Notes under the pieces: model-generated
The model's database searches: none
What the model was told of the DNA's origin: nothing
What the model saw: only the letters and a program-made list of their open reading frames with translations
Source of the DNA: Aestuariibaculum sp. M13
GTDB taxonomy: Bacteria; Bacteroidota; Bacteroidia; Flavobacteriales; Flavobacteriaceae
Direction: 5' to 3'
NCBI RefSeq assembly: GCF_024723255.1
Contig: NZ_JANIAC010000001.1
Location: 945,548 to 1,009,547, forward strand
DNA length: 64,000 bases
Position numbers and translations under genes: made by a program
Shown here: positions 8,811-18,433 of the stretch, in pieces
Numbering within the stretch: the stretch's first letter is position 1
How the letters are laid out: every line of letters starts with the position of its first letter

Positions 8811-10439
8811 TTATTCATATGCTGGATTTTGTGGAAAATCTCTGTTTTGATTTAAGTCTATGGCATCCTGAGGTATTGGCCTTAATATTTTTAGGTTCCC
8901 TCCAACCCCAACAAAATTACTTTCATCAACTAAACGATTGTACATAGATGCTCTTTCAACCAACTTTCCAGTACGCTTTAAATCAAACCATCTATGATAT
9001 TCTCCTAATAATTCACGCGCTCTTTCATCTAAAATGTAATCAATATCGAACTCAGATATATCGGCTGGCATAACACCTGCTCGCCTTCTTACTTCATTTA
9101 ACCTAGCCAAGCCTGTTGTTGGATTGGTTGACAAATAAGCTTCGGCCGCTATCAAATATGTTTCTGATAAACGCGATAAAATAATATCTCTCGTACTAAC
9201 ATTTCCACTACTAAACGGTGTTGAAGGATCTGGATCATCAAACTTTTTCACTGGAATTGTTTCGTAATCTAAAGATTGAATTTCGGTGTACTCCGAAGAA
9301 AATTCTCCCCAATTATGATATACAAAATCTGGTGCTAAATTTTTTGTTGCCAAATAATTAGCTTTATCAGTTGCAGTAAACCATTGTGGTTCATAAAAAT
9401 CTGTTATTAATAAATTATCATGATCTGCTTTGTCTACCCTAAAATAATCATAATACGCTTGAAAAACTTCAGTCATAAATGTAGCTTCCCAACGGGTATC
9501 GTCTTGCGTGTATAAACCTAAAGCAAAATCAGACGGGCATAGGGTATAACTTCTATTCGGCGCATCTCCAGCAACCTCACTTCCTCCTAGATAAGAGCTA
9601 AAATAATAAAACTGTCTGCTACCTAATGTTGTAGGACTGGTACTAACTGAACCTTTACTAAACTGTACTGAAAATATAACTTCTTCATTAATGTCGTTTC
9701 CTGGAGTAAAAACGTCCTCATAATCTAAGTCCAAGGTTTGTCCTGCAATTACCTCATCTGCTAAACTCGCTGCCATTACAAAATCATTTGCCTCTGCGAA
9801 ATCCTCATATGCACGTGTTAAATATACTTTAGCTAATAAATTTTGAGCTGCTCTTTTATTTACTTTTCCGGTGTAAGGACTTGTACCTAAACTTCCAATA
9901 GCTTCATTCAAATCTGTAACAATTTGACTATAAACTTCTTCTGCTGAATTTCTATCAAAACTCAACACAGCTGAATCTATATAATCTGTAATTGCCACAC
10001 CTCCATAAGTTTGCACTAAAAGAAAATAAGCATTGGCCCTTAAGTATTTTAATTCACCTACTAATTCGTTTAAATTATCTGTTTGTTCTGTTATTTCTGA
10101 ATAATGCAAAGCACGATTAGCTAACTGAATGGCTTTATAACACTCATTATACAAATGACCAACGCCACTGGAAGATGGTATTAATTGTGTATACTCAGCA
10201 AGCCCATCAGGCTCATTACCTCTACCCTCGGCATATAAGTCTGTTCCGGCACAAAATAAATAGGGTTCGTTACCGTAAATATCCTTTAACTGCGCATAAT
10301 TTGCATTTACTAACGATTGAAATCCTTCTGCTGTAACATAAAAACTTTCTGCTGTAACGTTGGAAAGGTTTTCTTCATCTATAAAATCACTACATGAAAA
10401 TGTAGCTAATACTATTCCTAAAATTAAAATTCTTTTCAT
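8811..10439 (-). CDS. SusD/RagB-family outer-membrane glycan-binding lipoprotein
   Basis: 542 residues with a lipoprotein signal (Cys16 in ATFSCSDF) and the TPR-rich SusD fold. The conserved N-terminal stretch (NLSNVTAESFYVTAEGF...LVNANYAQLK) and the C-terminal RARELLGEYHRWFDLKRTGKL block are both clear. SusD proteins form the lid of the SusC channel and bind oligosaccharide at the cell surface. It starts 11 bases after the susC stop codon. Substrate specificity is inferred from the neighbours (pectin, probably rhamnogalacturonan oligosaccharides) and not from the protein itself. Confidence 0.95.
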   Translation of the reverse strand: MKRILILGIVLATFSCSDFIDEENLSNVTAESFYVTAEGFQSLVNANYAQLKDIYGNEPYLFCAGTDLYAEGRGNEPDGLAEYTQLIPSSSGVGHLYNECYKAIQLANRALHYSEITEQTDNLNELVGELKYLRANAYFLLVQTYGGVAITDYIDSAVLSFDRNSAEEVYSQIVTDLNEAIGSLGTSPYTGKVNKRAAQNLLAKVYLTRAYEDFAEANDFVMAASLADEVIAGQTLDLDYEDVFTPGNDINEEVIFSVQFSKGSVSTSPTTLGSRQFYYFSSYLGGSEVAGDAPNRSYTLCPSDFALGLYTQDDTRWEATFMTEVFQAYYDYFRVDKADHDNLLITDFYEPQWFTATDKANYLATKNLAPDFVYHNWGEFSSEYTEIQSLDYETIPVKKFDDPDPSTPFSSGNVSTRDIILSRLSETYLIAAEAYLSTNPTTGLARLNEVRRRAGVMPADISEFDIDYILDERARELLGEYHRWFDLKRTGKLVERASMYNRLVDESNFVGVGGNLKILRPIPQDAIDLNQNRDFPQNPAYE

Positions 10440-10450
10440 CTCGTTTATTT

Positions 10451-13400
10451 TTATAGTTGTAAACTAATTCCTAATTGATACGTTATAGAACTTGGACGAC
10501 CAGTTCCTAAACCTGCCGACGCCCATTCTGGGTCCCAACCATCGTAATCGGTAAATACAAACGGATTCAAAATATTAGCATAAACTCTACATTTCTTAAT
10601 TTTTAATTTATCGATGGTTTTACGGTTTAAAGTATAACCAAGAGCTATATTTTTAATTTTCACAAACGAGGCATCTCTATAGAATGCAAAATTAGTTCCC
10701 CAATACGCACCTTCTCCTCTTGGTCTTGGGTTTGTATTAGAATATTGTACTGGTAATCCAGCCCCATTTTCAGGAACATAATAACTATCAAAAGCAATTT
10801 TTTGACGCCCTCTATCTGAAGTATCAGCGAAATTATCATGGAAGCTACTTAATGCTAAAACACCTTGACTTGTAATTGCCGAAATTGACAAATCAAAATT
10901 ACCCACTCTTAAATTCGAAGTAAAGCCTCCAGACCAATCAGGTTGATTTGTTCCTAAAATAACACGATCACCATCAGCAGTAATTTTACCGTCACCATTT
11001 ATATCTTTTGGTCTGGCTTGTCCTTCTTTCATATTATATGACGCTGCCTCGTCGGCTTCATCTGCTTGCCATACACCATCAAACACATAATTGTAATGTG
11101 GATTTAATGGTTGACCAATAAAAAACCCGTTTCCTATATCGTCAACTTCACTTTGATTGTAAACAGATTCTAATGCATTTTTATTTTTTGTAAAGGTGAA
11201 ACTTGTTTCCCATGACACTTTCTCTGTACTTATATTTCTGGTTGTTAAACTAACCTCAATCCCTTTATTGCTAATAGATCCAACATTGGCTTTTGTTGTT
11301 CCTGCACCAGATTCTATTGGTAAAACCTGATCTGCTATTAAGTCTTCAGATAATCTGTCATAAATATCTAATGTTCCAATTATTCTGCTATTTAAAAACC
11401 CAAAATCAATACCAAAATTCAATTCTCTGGTTTTTTCCCAACCTAAATTTTTATTAGCTAATTGATTTGAAATAAACCCATTTGCTGGCACCCCATTATA
11501 ATCGTAATAAGTTTGTGTTGGAATACCATTCAGAGAAGAATAAGCGCCTACGTTATCATTTCCTGTGTATCCCAAACTGATTCTAGCCTTTAAATTAGAG
11601 ACAAAACTACTTTGGTTTAAAAATGACTCTTCCGACAATTTCCAGGCCAATGCCACCGACGGGAAAGAGTTCCATTTATTACCTTCTGCCAGAACCGATG
11701 AACCATCCCATCTGTTGGAAACCGTTAATAAATACTTATCCATTAATGAATAATTTAAACGAACGGCATAAGAACTTAAAGTATTTTTAACAAAGTTGGA
11801 TCGCGCATTAAAGGTTGATTGCGAACCTGAACCTATGTTATACCAATCTGTTTCAAATGGCTGTTCAAATGATGATAAAAATGACGTTTCTGTTCGGTTG
11901 GAATACAAACTTTGTAACCCTAAAAAGTTAAAGACATGAACATCATTTAGTGTATAATTAATATTAAACTGGTTATCCCATGTATAATTAAAGTTTTGGT
12001 AGTTATTAATTTCAGAAGAAGGTAAACCTCCTCTACTATTTCCAACATTCGATTCTCCTCCGTAAGCCTCTCCAGTTCTGTAATTTGCCATACCTGCAGA
12101 ATATGCTGTTTTAAAAGACAACCACTCCAGTGGTCGGTATTCTAAGAAAATATTACCAATAGTTTTCCATCGTCTTACCTCTTGTGAAGAATTTGCAATT
12201 TCCACTAAAGGGTTTATGGTACTTGTTTTATTAAAGGCCCAGGAACCATCGGGATAAGTTAATTTACCTGGTTGAAAAAACAACTCTCCAACTAATTGAT
12301 TTCCATCCTGATCTATTGCCCATGGAGATGTTAATGGATTTAACCTCAAGGCTTCCTGCATAGCTCTATCACTACCTAGCTGATCTATTTGATGAGATAT
12401 TGTTATATTTACCCCTGTTGAAAATTTATCATTAATCCTATGATTTACAGCTCCTTTAAAAGTATACTTATCAATTGATTCCTTTTCTAAAAGTCCTTCA
12501 TCATTTTGCATACCTAAACCCAAATTATAAGCTAATCCATTGTCGGCACGACCAGCTATTGACACATAATTATTTTGGATTACACCGTCTTTAATTACAG
12601 CATCTCCCCAATCAAATTGATAACCTGCATTTGCTCTTTTAATTAATTCTGGACTTGCATTTCCTGCCAGTGCTAAATTGTTCTCTGGTGTATCTCCTAA
12701 CGGATTCGATTGATTCAAATAAGCCACTTGATGATAAGCCCACCATTCTTCGCCACTCATAAAATCAGGCATTCTGGCGGCTTGGACAATTCCATACGAA
12801 CTTTCTACATTCACAGTTACTCCTGGTTTTGCTGATGAGCCTCCCTTGGTCGTTACAATAATAACCCCACTAGCCCCTCGAGATCCGTAAATAGCAGCAG
12901 ATGAAGCATCCTTAAGTACATCTATTCTTTCAATATCCTGCGGATTTAAAAAATCTATACCTCCTGTCGGAATCCCATCAACTATATAAAGTGGTTCCGT
13001 AGAATTAAAAGAATTTGTTCCTCTAATATTTACACTAAAACCATCTCCTAAACGTCCAGTATTATTTGATATGGTTACACCTGGCAAGTTTCCTTGTATG
13101 GCTTCGACGGGATTATTAACATTTCTTTCGGTTATTTGCTCTGTAGCTATACTTGTTACCGACCCCGTTAAATCAGATTTCTTAACAGATCCATAACCTA
13201 CAACTACCACCTCGTCTAATTGACCAGCTTCCTCAATCATAACAATGGACATAACTTTCTTACCATTAAGGGTTATTTCCTGTTTTTTGTAGCCCAAATA
13301 ACTAAAAATAAGTGTTGCTGTAGGATTCGAATTTAAAGTGAAATTTCCATCAAAATCTGTTGCTGTTCCTGTTGAAGTTCCTTTAACAATTACAGAAACC

Positions 13401-13528
13401 CCTGGTAACGGAATACCCGACTCATCCGAAACATTTCCACTTATTTGATCTTGTTGTGCATAAATAGGTAGATAAAATAATATTCCTAGTAAAAAGGAAT
13501 AATACCTCATACTTTTTCTTGAATTCAT
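10451..13528 (-). CDS. SusC/RagA-family TonB-dependent outer-membrane oligosaccharide transporter
   Basis: 1025 residues. A signal peptide (~1-24, ...PIYAQ) is followed by a carboxypeptidase-D-regulatory-like domain (~27-105), the TonB-box region and plug (DEVVVVGYGSVKKSDLTGSV near 105-125, then the GANVxxS-like plug to ~230), and a 22-strand barrel to the C-terminus. It is the first gene of the PUL transport unit. The start could also be the Met at codon 7; the signal peptide is intact either way. A promoter with TTG-N19-TATTTTTG and an abutting palindrome lies about 210-255 bases upstream. Predicted to import rhamnogalacturonan or pectin oligomers with the adjacent SusD. Confidence 0.95.
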   Translation of the reverse strand: MNSRKSMRYYSFLLGILFYLPIYAQQDQISGNVSDESGIPLPGVSVIVKGTSTGTATDFDGNFTLNSNPTATLIFSYLGYKKQEITLNGKKVMSIVMIEEAGQLDEVVVVGYGSVKKSDLTGSVTSIATEQITERNVNNPVEAIQGNLPGVTISNNTGRLGDGFSVNIRGTNSFNSTEPLYIVDGIPTGGIDFLNPQDIERIDVLKDASSAAIYGSRGASGVIIVTTKGGSSAKPGVTVNVESSYGIVQAARMPDFMSGEEWWAYHQVAYLNQSNPLGDTPENNLALAGNASPELIKRANAGYQFDWGDAVIKDGVIQNNYVSIAGRADNGLAYNLGLGMQNDEGLLEKESIDKYTFKGAVNHRINDKFSTGVNITISHQIDQLGSDRAMQEALRLNPLTSPWAIDQDGNQLVGELFFQPGKLTYPDGSWAFNKTSTINPLVEIANSSQEVRRWKTIGNIFLEYRPLEWLSFKTAYSAGMANYRTGEAYGGESNVGNSRGGLPSSEINNYQNFNYTWDNQFNINYTLNDVHVFNFLGLQSLYSNRTETSFLSSFEQPFETDWYNIGSGSQSTFNARSNFVKNTLSSYAVRLNYSLMDKYLLTVSNRWDGSSVLAEGNKWNSFPSVALAWKLSEESFLNQSSFVSNLKARISLGYTGNDNVGAYSSLNGIPTQTYYDYNGVPANGFISNQLANKNLGWEKTRELNFGIDFGFLNSRIIGTLDIYDRLSEDLIADQVLPIESGAGTTKANVGSISNKGIEVSLTTRNISTEKVSWETSFTFTKNKNALESVYNQSEVDDIGNGFFIGQPLNPHYNYVFDGVWQADEADEAASYNMKEGQARPKDINGDGKITADGDRVILGTNQPDWSGGFTSNLRVGNFDLSISAITSQGVLALSSFHDNFADTSDRGRQKIAFDSYYVPENGAGLPVQYSNTNPRPRGEGAYWGTNFAFYRDASFVKIKNIALGYTLNRKTIDKLKIKKCRVYANILNPFVFTDYDGWDPEWASAGLGTGRPSSITYQLGISLQL

Positions 13529-13739
13529 ATGTGTTTGTTTAGTTTAGTTGTTGTTTGCTTCAAAGCGAAGCATAAATAATTAGTTTGGTTTTGAAGATTG
13601 TTTAATCCATAGGCTTATATCTATTTAGTTATTAGTTAGTTTATTAATTAAAATCTGGTTAGGATTTATACATATTTCGACAACTTCATCTTACAATTTC
13701 CATGTCCAAAATTTTTTTTCAAAAAAATCGCATCAAATC

Positions 13740-13753
13740 TGCAATCGATTACA
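13740..13753. promoter_or_regulatory. Candidate LacI-type operator at the susC promoter
   Basis: TGCAATCGATTACA is a near-perfect palindrome centred on CG, the shape bound by LacI/GalR proteins. It directly abuts the -7 box of the susC promoter, so a bound repressor would block initiation. The same palindrome, perfect there, occurs in the same place at 38618-38631 in front of the uronate operon. Confidence 0.7.
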
Positions 13754-13783
13754 CAAAAATAAAAAAATATTTATATATTGCAA
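13754..13783 (-). promoter_or_regulatory. susC promoter (Bacteroidota type)
   Basis: Read on the minus strand, TTG (13783-13781), a 19-base spacer and TATTTTTG (13761-13754) match the -33 TTG / -7 TANNTTTG consensus of Bacteroidota. It leaves a leader of roughly 220 bases before the susC ATG. Confidence 0.65.
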
Positions 13784-13992
13784 CATATTCTTAAAAAAGC
13801 ATTGTTTTAAATAACATCTAACTAAATATCAATAAAAATTATTGCAACATTGATAATTTTCGATTTAAATATGAATAGTACATAACTGTTACAACCAAAA
13901 GCACATACTTGTACTTCTGCCAGTCAAAATCAACATAACCACCACAAACACTATTATTTAGTGTACTTTTACCAACTCAACCAAATAAGTGC

Positions 13993-15033
13993 ATGAAGAA
14001 AAAGACCACCATTTACGATATAGCAAAAAGGCTTAACATAACTGCCGCTACAGTATCGAGAGCTTTAAATGGGAATTCTAAAATAAGCGAAGCAACTCGC
14101 AAATTAGTAAGAGAAACAGCAAAAGAAATGAACTACGAGCAAAACAAACTTGCTCAGGCCCTAAAAAGCGGAAAAAGTTATAATGTTGGAGTTATTGTGC
14201 CTCGTATAGATAGCAACTTTTTTGCATCAGTCATCAGGGGAATTGAAGAAGAACTTTACCCGCAAGGCTATCATGTTATCATTTGTCAAACACATGATCA
14301 AAAGGATTTAGAAACAGAAAACATCAATTCTCTACTAAATGCTCAGGTTGATGGTATCTTGATGTCTATTTCTAATGCACAAAATGGAAATGATGATAGT
14401 TTTAATGCCCTTATCAAAAAAAATGTACCCCTTATATTTTTCGATAGAAAAAAAGATATTAAAGGTATCAGTTCGGTGACAATAGACGATTTTAAAGGAG
14501 CCTATGATGCAACTAAACATTTAATCGATCAAGGCTATAAACGAATAGCACATTTGTCTAACGACCGATCAATTTTAATTTTTAAAAATCGTTATTTAGG
14601 GTACAAACAAGCTATTTTAGATAGTGGACTTGACTTTGATGAGAGTTTAGTTATAGAAACTCACAGTAAGGTACTGGAAGGCAGAAAAACGATGAAGAAA
14701 TTATTGGAAATAAAACAGAGGCCGGATGCAGTGTTCTCTTCAAGTGACTTTACAGCATTAGGTGCTATCCAGGAAATTAAGGAACATGGCTTAAGAATTC
14801 CGGAAGATATTAGTGTTGTTGGTTTCAGTAATGAGCCGTTTACCCGATTTATGGAACTCTCTATTACATCAGTAGATCAGTCTCCAATAGAAATGGGGCG
14901 TCTTACTGCTCAGGTATTTTTAGAAGAAGTTAATAATGATAAACGTATAAAGTCTGAAAAACAAGTGGTACTAACACCGGAACTTATCGTTAGAAAATCA
15001 TCACTTAAAACTCAGATACCAGACAAAGCTTAA
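13993..15033 (+). CDS. LacI/GalR-family transcriptional regulator (PUL regulator 2)
   Basis: 346 residues with HTH (TIYDIAKRLNITAATVSRAL), hinge helix (NKLAQALKSGKS) and sugar-sensing domain. It is a close paralogue of the regulator at 5076: most of the sensor domain aligns without gaps, and the two bracket the susC-susD-GH105-GH28 unit. It is transcribed divergently from susC, sharing the intergenic region with a candidate operator, which is typical of local repressors. Sensor differences lie mainly around residues 110-130 and 190-230, so the two may answer to different inducers while reading the same DNA (inference). Confidence 0.92.
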   Translation: MKKKTTIYDIAKRLNITAATVSRALNGNSKISEATRKLVRETAKEMNYEQNKLAQALKSGKSYNVGVIVPRIDSNFFASVIRGIEEELYPQGYHVIICQTHDQKDLETENINSLLNAQVDGILMSISNAQNGNDDSFNALIKKNVPLIFFDRKKDIKGISSVTIDDFKGAYDATKHLIDQGYKRIAHLSNDRSILIFKNRYLGYKQAILDSGLDFDESLVIETHSKVLEGRKTMKKLLEIKQRPDAVFSSSDFTALGAIQEIKEHGLRIPEDISVVGFSNEPFTRFMELSITSVDQSPIEMGRLTAQVFLEEVNNDKRIKSEKQVVLTPELIVRKSSLKTQIPDKA

Positions 15034-15057
15034 TTATCTAAAATCCTTATAAACCAT

Positions 15058-15090
15058 AAAAAAAGCCACACTTAAAGTGTGGCTTTTTTT
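15058..15090. terminator. Bidirectional terminator between LacI regulator 2 and ilvA
   Basis: AGCCACACTT and its complement almost touch, flanked by A7 on the left and T7 on the right, so it can stop transcription from both sides. The core is identical to the terminator at 31575. Confidence 0.85.
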
Positions 15091-16354
15091 ACACTAGAAA
15101 CTGAAATAAATCAGGTTTATTATTTAAATAATCTCCAAAGAAATTACGTTGTTTCATTTTGGTAATTAAAGGTTCCAAATCGTCGGATGATTTTAATTGA
15201 ATACCTACCACAGCAAAACCATTTTCCCGATTAGTTTTCTTGGCATACTGAAAAAAGGTAATATCGTCGCTAGGTCCTAAAATATCAACCACAAATTCTC
15301 GTAAAGCTCCTGCACGTTGCGGGAATTTCACAATAAAATAATGCTTTAAGTTAGCATATAATAATGCACGTTCCTTAATTTCGGCGGTTCGGGTAATATC
15401 GTTATTACTACCACTAACCACACAAACCACATTCTTCCCTTTAATTTCATCTGCGTAAAAATCTAATGCCGAAATACTCAAGGCTCCTGCAGGTTCAACT
15501 ACAATAGCATCTTTATTATAAAGTTCTAAAATAGTTTCACAGACTTTACCTTCGGGTACCGTAATCACATCATGTAAATTAGCTTTACAGATTTCAAAAG
15601 TTAAATCCCCCACACGCTTTACTGCAGCGCCATCAATAAACTTTTCTATCTCGTCCAATTCGGTATTAACCCCATTCTCAATTGAAACTTTCATCGAAGG
15701 TGCACCTTCCGGCTCAACTCCTATAATTTTAGTATCTGGAGACAAAGTCTTAAAAACCGTTGATAACCCAGAAGCCAGTCCGCCACCGCCAATGGCAATA
15801 AAAACATAATCAATAGACTCGGTTGCTTGCTCTAAAATTTCAAGACCAATGGTGGCCTGACCTTCAATTACTTTCTCATCATTAAAAGGATGTATAAATG
15901 TCTTTTTCTGCTCCACACACTCTTTCATGGCAGCATTATTCGCATCATCAAATGTATCACCAATCAGTTTGATTTCAATATAATCTTCACCAAACATTTT
16001 TACCTGCTCTACCTTTTGGTTTGGTGTTGGTGCAGGCATATAAATACTCCCCTTAATTTTTAATAATTTACAAGATAATGCCACACCCTGCGCATGATTT
16101 CCAGCACTGGCACAAACCACTCCATTCGCCGACTCTTCCTTGGTTAGCGAACTTATTTTGTTATAAGCTCCACGAATTTTATATGAGCGCACCTGTTGTA
16201 AATCTTCTCGTTTTAAAAAGATGTTAGCATCAAATTGTTTAGAATACCTTAAGCTAGGGCCTAAAGGCGTAACTGCCGATACTTTTTTAATGGTATCGGC
16301 AGCTACTTTAACTTTATCTATGCTAGGAAAATATGTCGTTTTCCCTTTTTCCAT
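15089..16354 (-). CDS. ilvA: Threonine dehydratase (biosynthetic, IlvA)
   Basis: A 421-residue PLP enzyme of fold type II that deaminates threonine to 2-oxobutanoate, the first step of isoleucine synthesis. The PLP lysine is Lys59 in SYKIRGAYNK, the phosphate-binding glycine loop is IGGGGLASG (~190), and a C-terminal ACT-like regulatory region (LKHYFIVKFPQRAGALREF, from ~330) supports feedback control by isoleucine. It is shorter than the ~515-residue E. coli enzyme, which has two ACT-like domains. Last gene of the ilvDBNCA operon. The convergent terminator overlaps its stop codon region. Confidence 0.95.
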   Translation of the reverse strand: MEKGKTTYFPSIDKVKVAADTIKKVSAVTPLGPSLRYSKQFDANIFLKREDLQQVRSYKIRGAYNKISSLTKEESANGVVCASAGNHAQGVALSCKLLKIKGSIYMPAPTPNQKVEQVKMFGEDYIEIKLIGDTFDDANNAAMKECVEQKKTFIHPFNDEKVIEGQATIGLEILEQATESIDYVFIAIGGGGLASGLSTVFKTLSPDTKIIGVEPEGAPSMKVSIENGVNTELDEIEKFIDGAAVKRVGDLTFEICKANLHDVITVPEGKVCETILELYNKDAIVVEPAGALSISALDFYADEIKGKNVVCVVSGSNNDITRTAEIKERALLYANLKHYFIVKFPQRAGALREFVVDILGPSDDITFFQYAKKTNRENGFAVVGIQLKSSDDLEPLITKMKQRNFFGDYLNNKPDLFQFLV

Positions 16355-16371
16355 AAATGCTTTTTTTTAGA

Positions 16372-16389
16372 TTTCCACCTTCGTGGAAA
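16372..16389 (-). repeat. Small palindromic hairpin between ilvC and ilvA
   Basis: TTTCCAC and GTGGAAA flank a 4-base loop; on the transcript the loop reads GAAG. It resembles the hairpin at 20192-20209 in the same operon. No T run follows, so it is more likely an RNA-stability or processing element, or a dispersed repeat, than a terminator. Confidence 0.5.
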
Positions 16390-16395
16390 CACATA

Positions 16396-17871
16396 TTAAA
16401 CGATTGGCTTCATAGCCGTCATAGATGCTCTTAAGAACGCTCCAACCTTTTCAACAGGATGATTTCTTAACGCTTTATTAACTGCTATTAACTTCGCATT
16501 ATCAACACCTTTACCGTTATCTTTAGCATACGCTTTACCAATAACATCGGTATCGATTTTTGTCATAAAATCTGCTAATAATGGTTTACAAGCATGGTCG
16601 AATAAGTAACAACCGTACTCAGCAGTATCAGAGATTACAGAGTTCATTTCATATAATTTACGTCTTGCAATCGTGTTAGCAATAAGTGGTGTTTCGTGTA
16701 ACGACTCGTAGTAAGCAGAAGCATCGATGATACCTGAATCGGTCATTGCTTCGAAAGCTAATTCTACACCTGCTCTTACCATAGCCACCATTAACACACC
16801 GTTATCGTAAAACTCTTGCTCAGAAATTTCAACATCACCAGCAGGTGTTTTTTCAAATGCTGTTTCGGCTGTAGCTGCTCTCCAAGTTAATAAGTCTTTA
16901 TCACCATTTGCCCAATCAGCCATCATACCTGCAGAGAAACGACCTTCCATAATGTCATCCATATGTTTTTGGAATAACGGACGCATAATGTCTTTTAGTT
17001 CTTCTGAAAGTTCAAATGCTTTAATTTTAGCAGGATTTGAAAGTCTGTCCATCATGTTAGTGATACCACCATACTTAAGACCTTCGGTAATGGTTTCCCA
17101 TCCGTACTGGATTAATTTTGAAGCGTAACCAGCATCGATTCCCTTTTCAATCATTTTATCGAAACAAAGAATAGATCCTGTTTGTAACAAGCCACATAAA
17201 ATGGTTTGCTCACCCATTAAATCTGATTTTACCTCAGCTACAAATGATGATTCTAATACACCTGCTCTATCTCCTCCAGTTGCTGCTGCATAAGCTTTAG
17301 CTTGTGCCCATCCTTTTCCTTCCGGATCGTTTTCAGGGTGAACGGCGATTAATGTTGGTACACCGAAACCTCTTTTATACTCTTCGCGAACCTCAGAACC
17401 AGGACACTTAGGAGCCACCATGATTACAGTTAAATCTTCACGAATTTGAGTTCCTTCTTCAACAATGTTGAATCCGTGAGAATATGATAATGTTGCTCCT
17501 TTTTTCATTAAAGGCATTACCGCATTTACAACACTGGTATGTTGCTTATCTGGAGTTAAGTTTAATACTAAATCTGCTGTTGGAATTAACTCTTCGTATG
17601 TTCCTACATTAAATCCGTTATCTGTTGCATTTACAAACGATTTGCGTTTTTCAGCAATCGCCTCAGCACGTAAAGCATAAGAAATATCTAATCCTGAATC
17701 TCTCATGTTTAACCCTTGGTTAAGTCCTTGCGCACCACATCCTACGATAACAATTTTTTTGCCTTTTAATGCATTTACACCATCTTCAAATTCTGAAGAG
17801 TCCATAAATCTACACTTCGATAATTGGTCTAATTTATCTCTTAACGAAAGTGTGTTAAAATAATTTCCCAT
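16396..17871 (-). CDS. ilvC: Ketol-acid reductoisomerase, class II (IlvC)
   Basis: 491 residues. It catalyses the alkyl migration and NADPH-dependent reduction in valine and isoleucine synthesis. The Rossmann motif is [15 protein letters not shown] (~37-51). The double knotted C-terminal domain makes it the long class II form (~490 residues, as in E. coli) rather than the ~330-residue class I. Metal ligands are expected in the [18 protein letters not shown] block (~210-227). Encoded 10 bases after ilvN in the ilv operon. Confidence 0.97.
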   Translation of the reverse strand: MGNYFNTLSLRDKLDQLSKCRFMDSSEFEDGVNALKGKKIVIVGCGAQGLNQGLNMRDSGLDISYALRAEAIAEKRKSFVNATDNGFNVGTYEELIPTADLVLNLTPDKQHTSVVNAVMPLMKKGATLSYSHGFNIVEEGTQIREDLTVIMVAPKCPGSEVREEYKRGFGVPTLIAVHPENDPEGKGWAQAKAYAAATGGDRAGVLESSFVAEVKSDLMGEQTILCGLLQTGSILCFDKMIEKGIDAGYASKLIQYGWETITEGLKYGGITNMMDRLSNPAKIKAFELSEELKDIMRPLFQKHMDDIMEGRFSAGMMADWANGDKDLLTWRAATAETAFEKTPAGDVEISEQEFYDNGVLMVAMVRAGVELAFEAMTDSGIIDASAYYESLHETPLIANTIARRKLYEMNSVISDTAEYGCYLFDHACKPLLADFMTKIDTDVIGKAYAKDNGKGVDNAKLIAVNKALRNHPVEKVGAFLRASMTAMKPIV

Positions 17872-17880
17872 TTTTAATTT

Positions 17881-18420
17881 CTAGTTATTATGATTATTGA
17901 ATGCCATAAGCATATCGGTTACTCTCATTTCGTCTTTTGTTACTGCAATACGTCCGGCGCGCACAAACTGCATGATACCGAATACATTTAAATCTCTCCT
18001 CAAAGACTCTATTTCATGTCTTCTTCCAGATTTCTCTAAAACAAAAAACTCTCGGTTTACGGTAACAATTCTTGAATTGCTATCCTTAATAATGTTTTGA
18101 ATTTGCGGCTCTTCGAATAATAAAGCCGACTTGATTTTAAACATACAAGACTCCGTATAAATCGTTTGTTCATCGGTATGATAATACGCACGAATCACCT
18201 CTACTTGTTTTTCAAACTGCTTAACTATTTTAGCGGCCTGAGCTTCTGTAATATTGACAACAATAACAAATCGGAACACATCATCTATTTCAGATTGTGA
18301 TGTTGTTAAACTTTCAATATTTATATGTCTACGCTGAAAAATTGCCGAAACACGGTTTAGTAAACCAATGTTATTTTCGGTGTAAAGCGAGATTGTAAAT
18401 GTTTTTATTTCTTCGTTCAT
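17881..18420 (-). CDS. ilvN: Acetolactate synthase small (regulatory) subunit
   Basis: 179 residues. An N-terminal ACT domain (TISLYTENNIGLLNRVSAIF...INIESLT, ~8-40) is followed by a C-terminal ALS-small domain (~95-170). It binds valine-type effectors and activates or feedback-inhibits the catalytic subunit encoded just upstream, 13 bases away. Length and domain order match the IlvN/IlvH family. Confidence 0.95.
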   Translation of the reverse strand: MNEEIKTFTISLYTENNIGLLNRVSAIFQRRHINIESLTTSQSEIDDVFRFVIVVNITEAQAAKIVKQFEKQVEVIRAYYHTDEQTIYTESCMFKIKSALLFEEPQIQNIIKDSNSRIVTVNREFFVLEKSGRRHEIESLRRDLNVFGIMQFVRAGRIAVTKDEMRVTDMLMAFNNHNN

Positions 18421-18433
18421 TTTTTCTGATTAT

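Larger units (their letters stand above)
13529..13992. other. Divergent regulatory region between susC and LacI regulator 2
   Basis: 464 bases without a gene. It holds the susC promoter (13754-13783) and the operator-like palindrome (13740-13753) annotated separately. On the plus side a near-consensus -7 element TACTTTTA lies near 13964, ahead of the regulator start at 13993, next to a short inverted repeat (ACACT...AGTGT, about 13948-13963). I see no small ORF with a convincing start in it. Confidence 0.55.
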
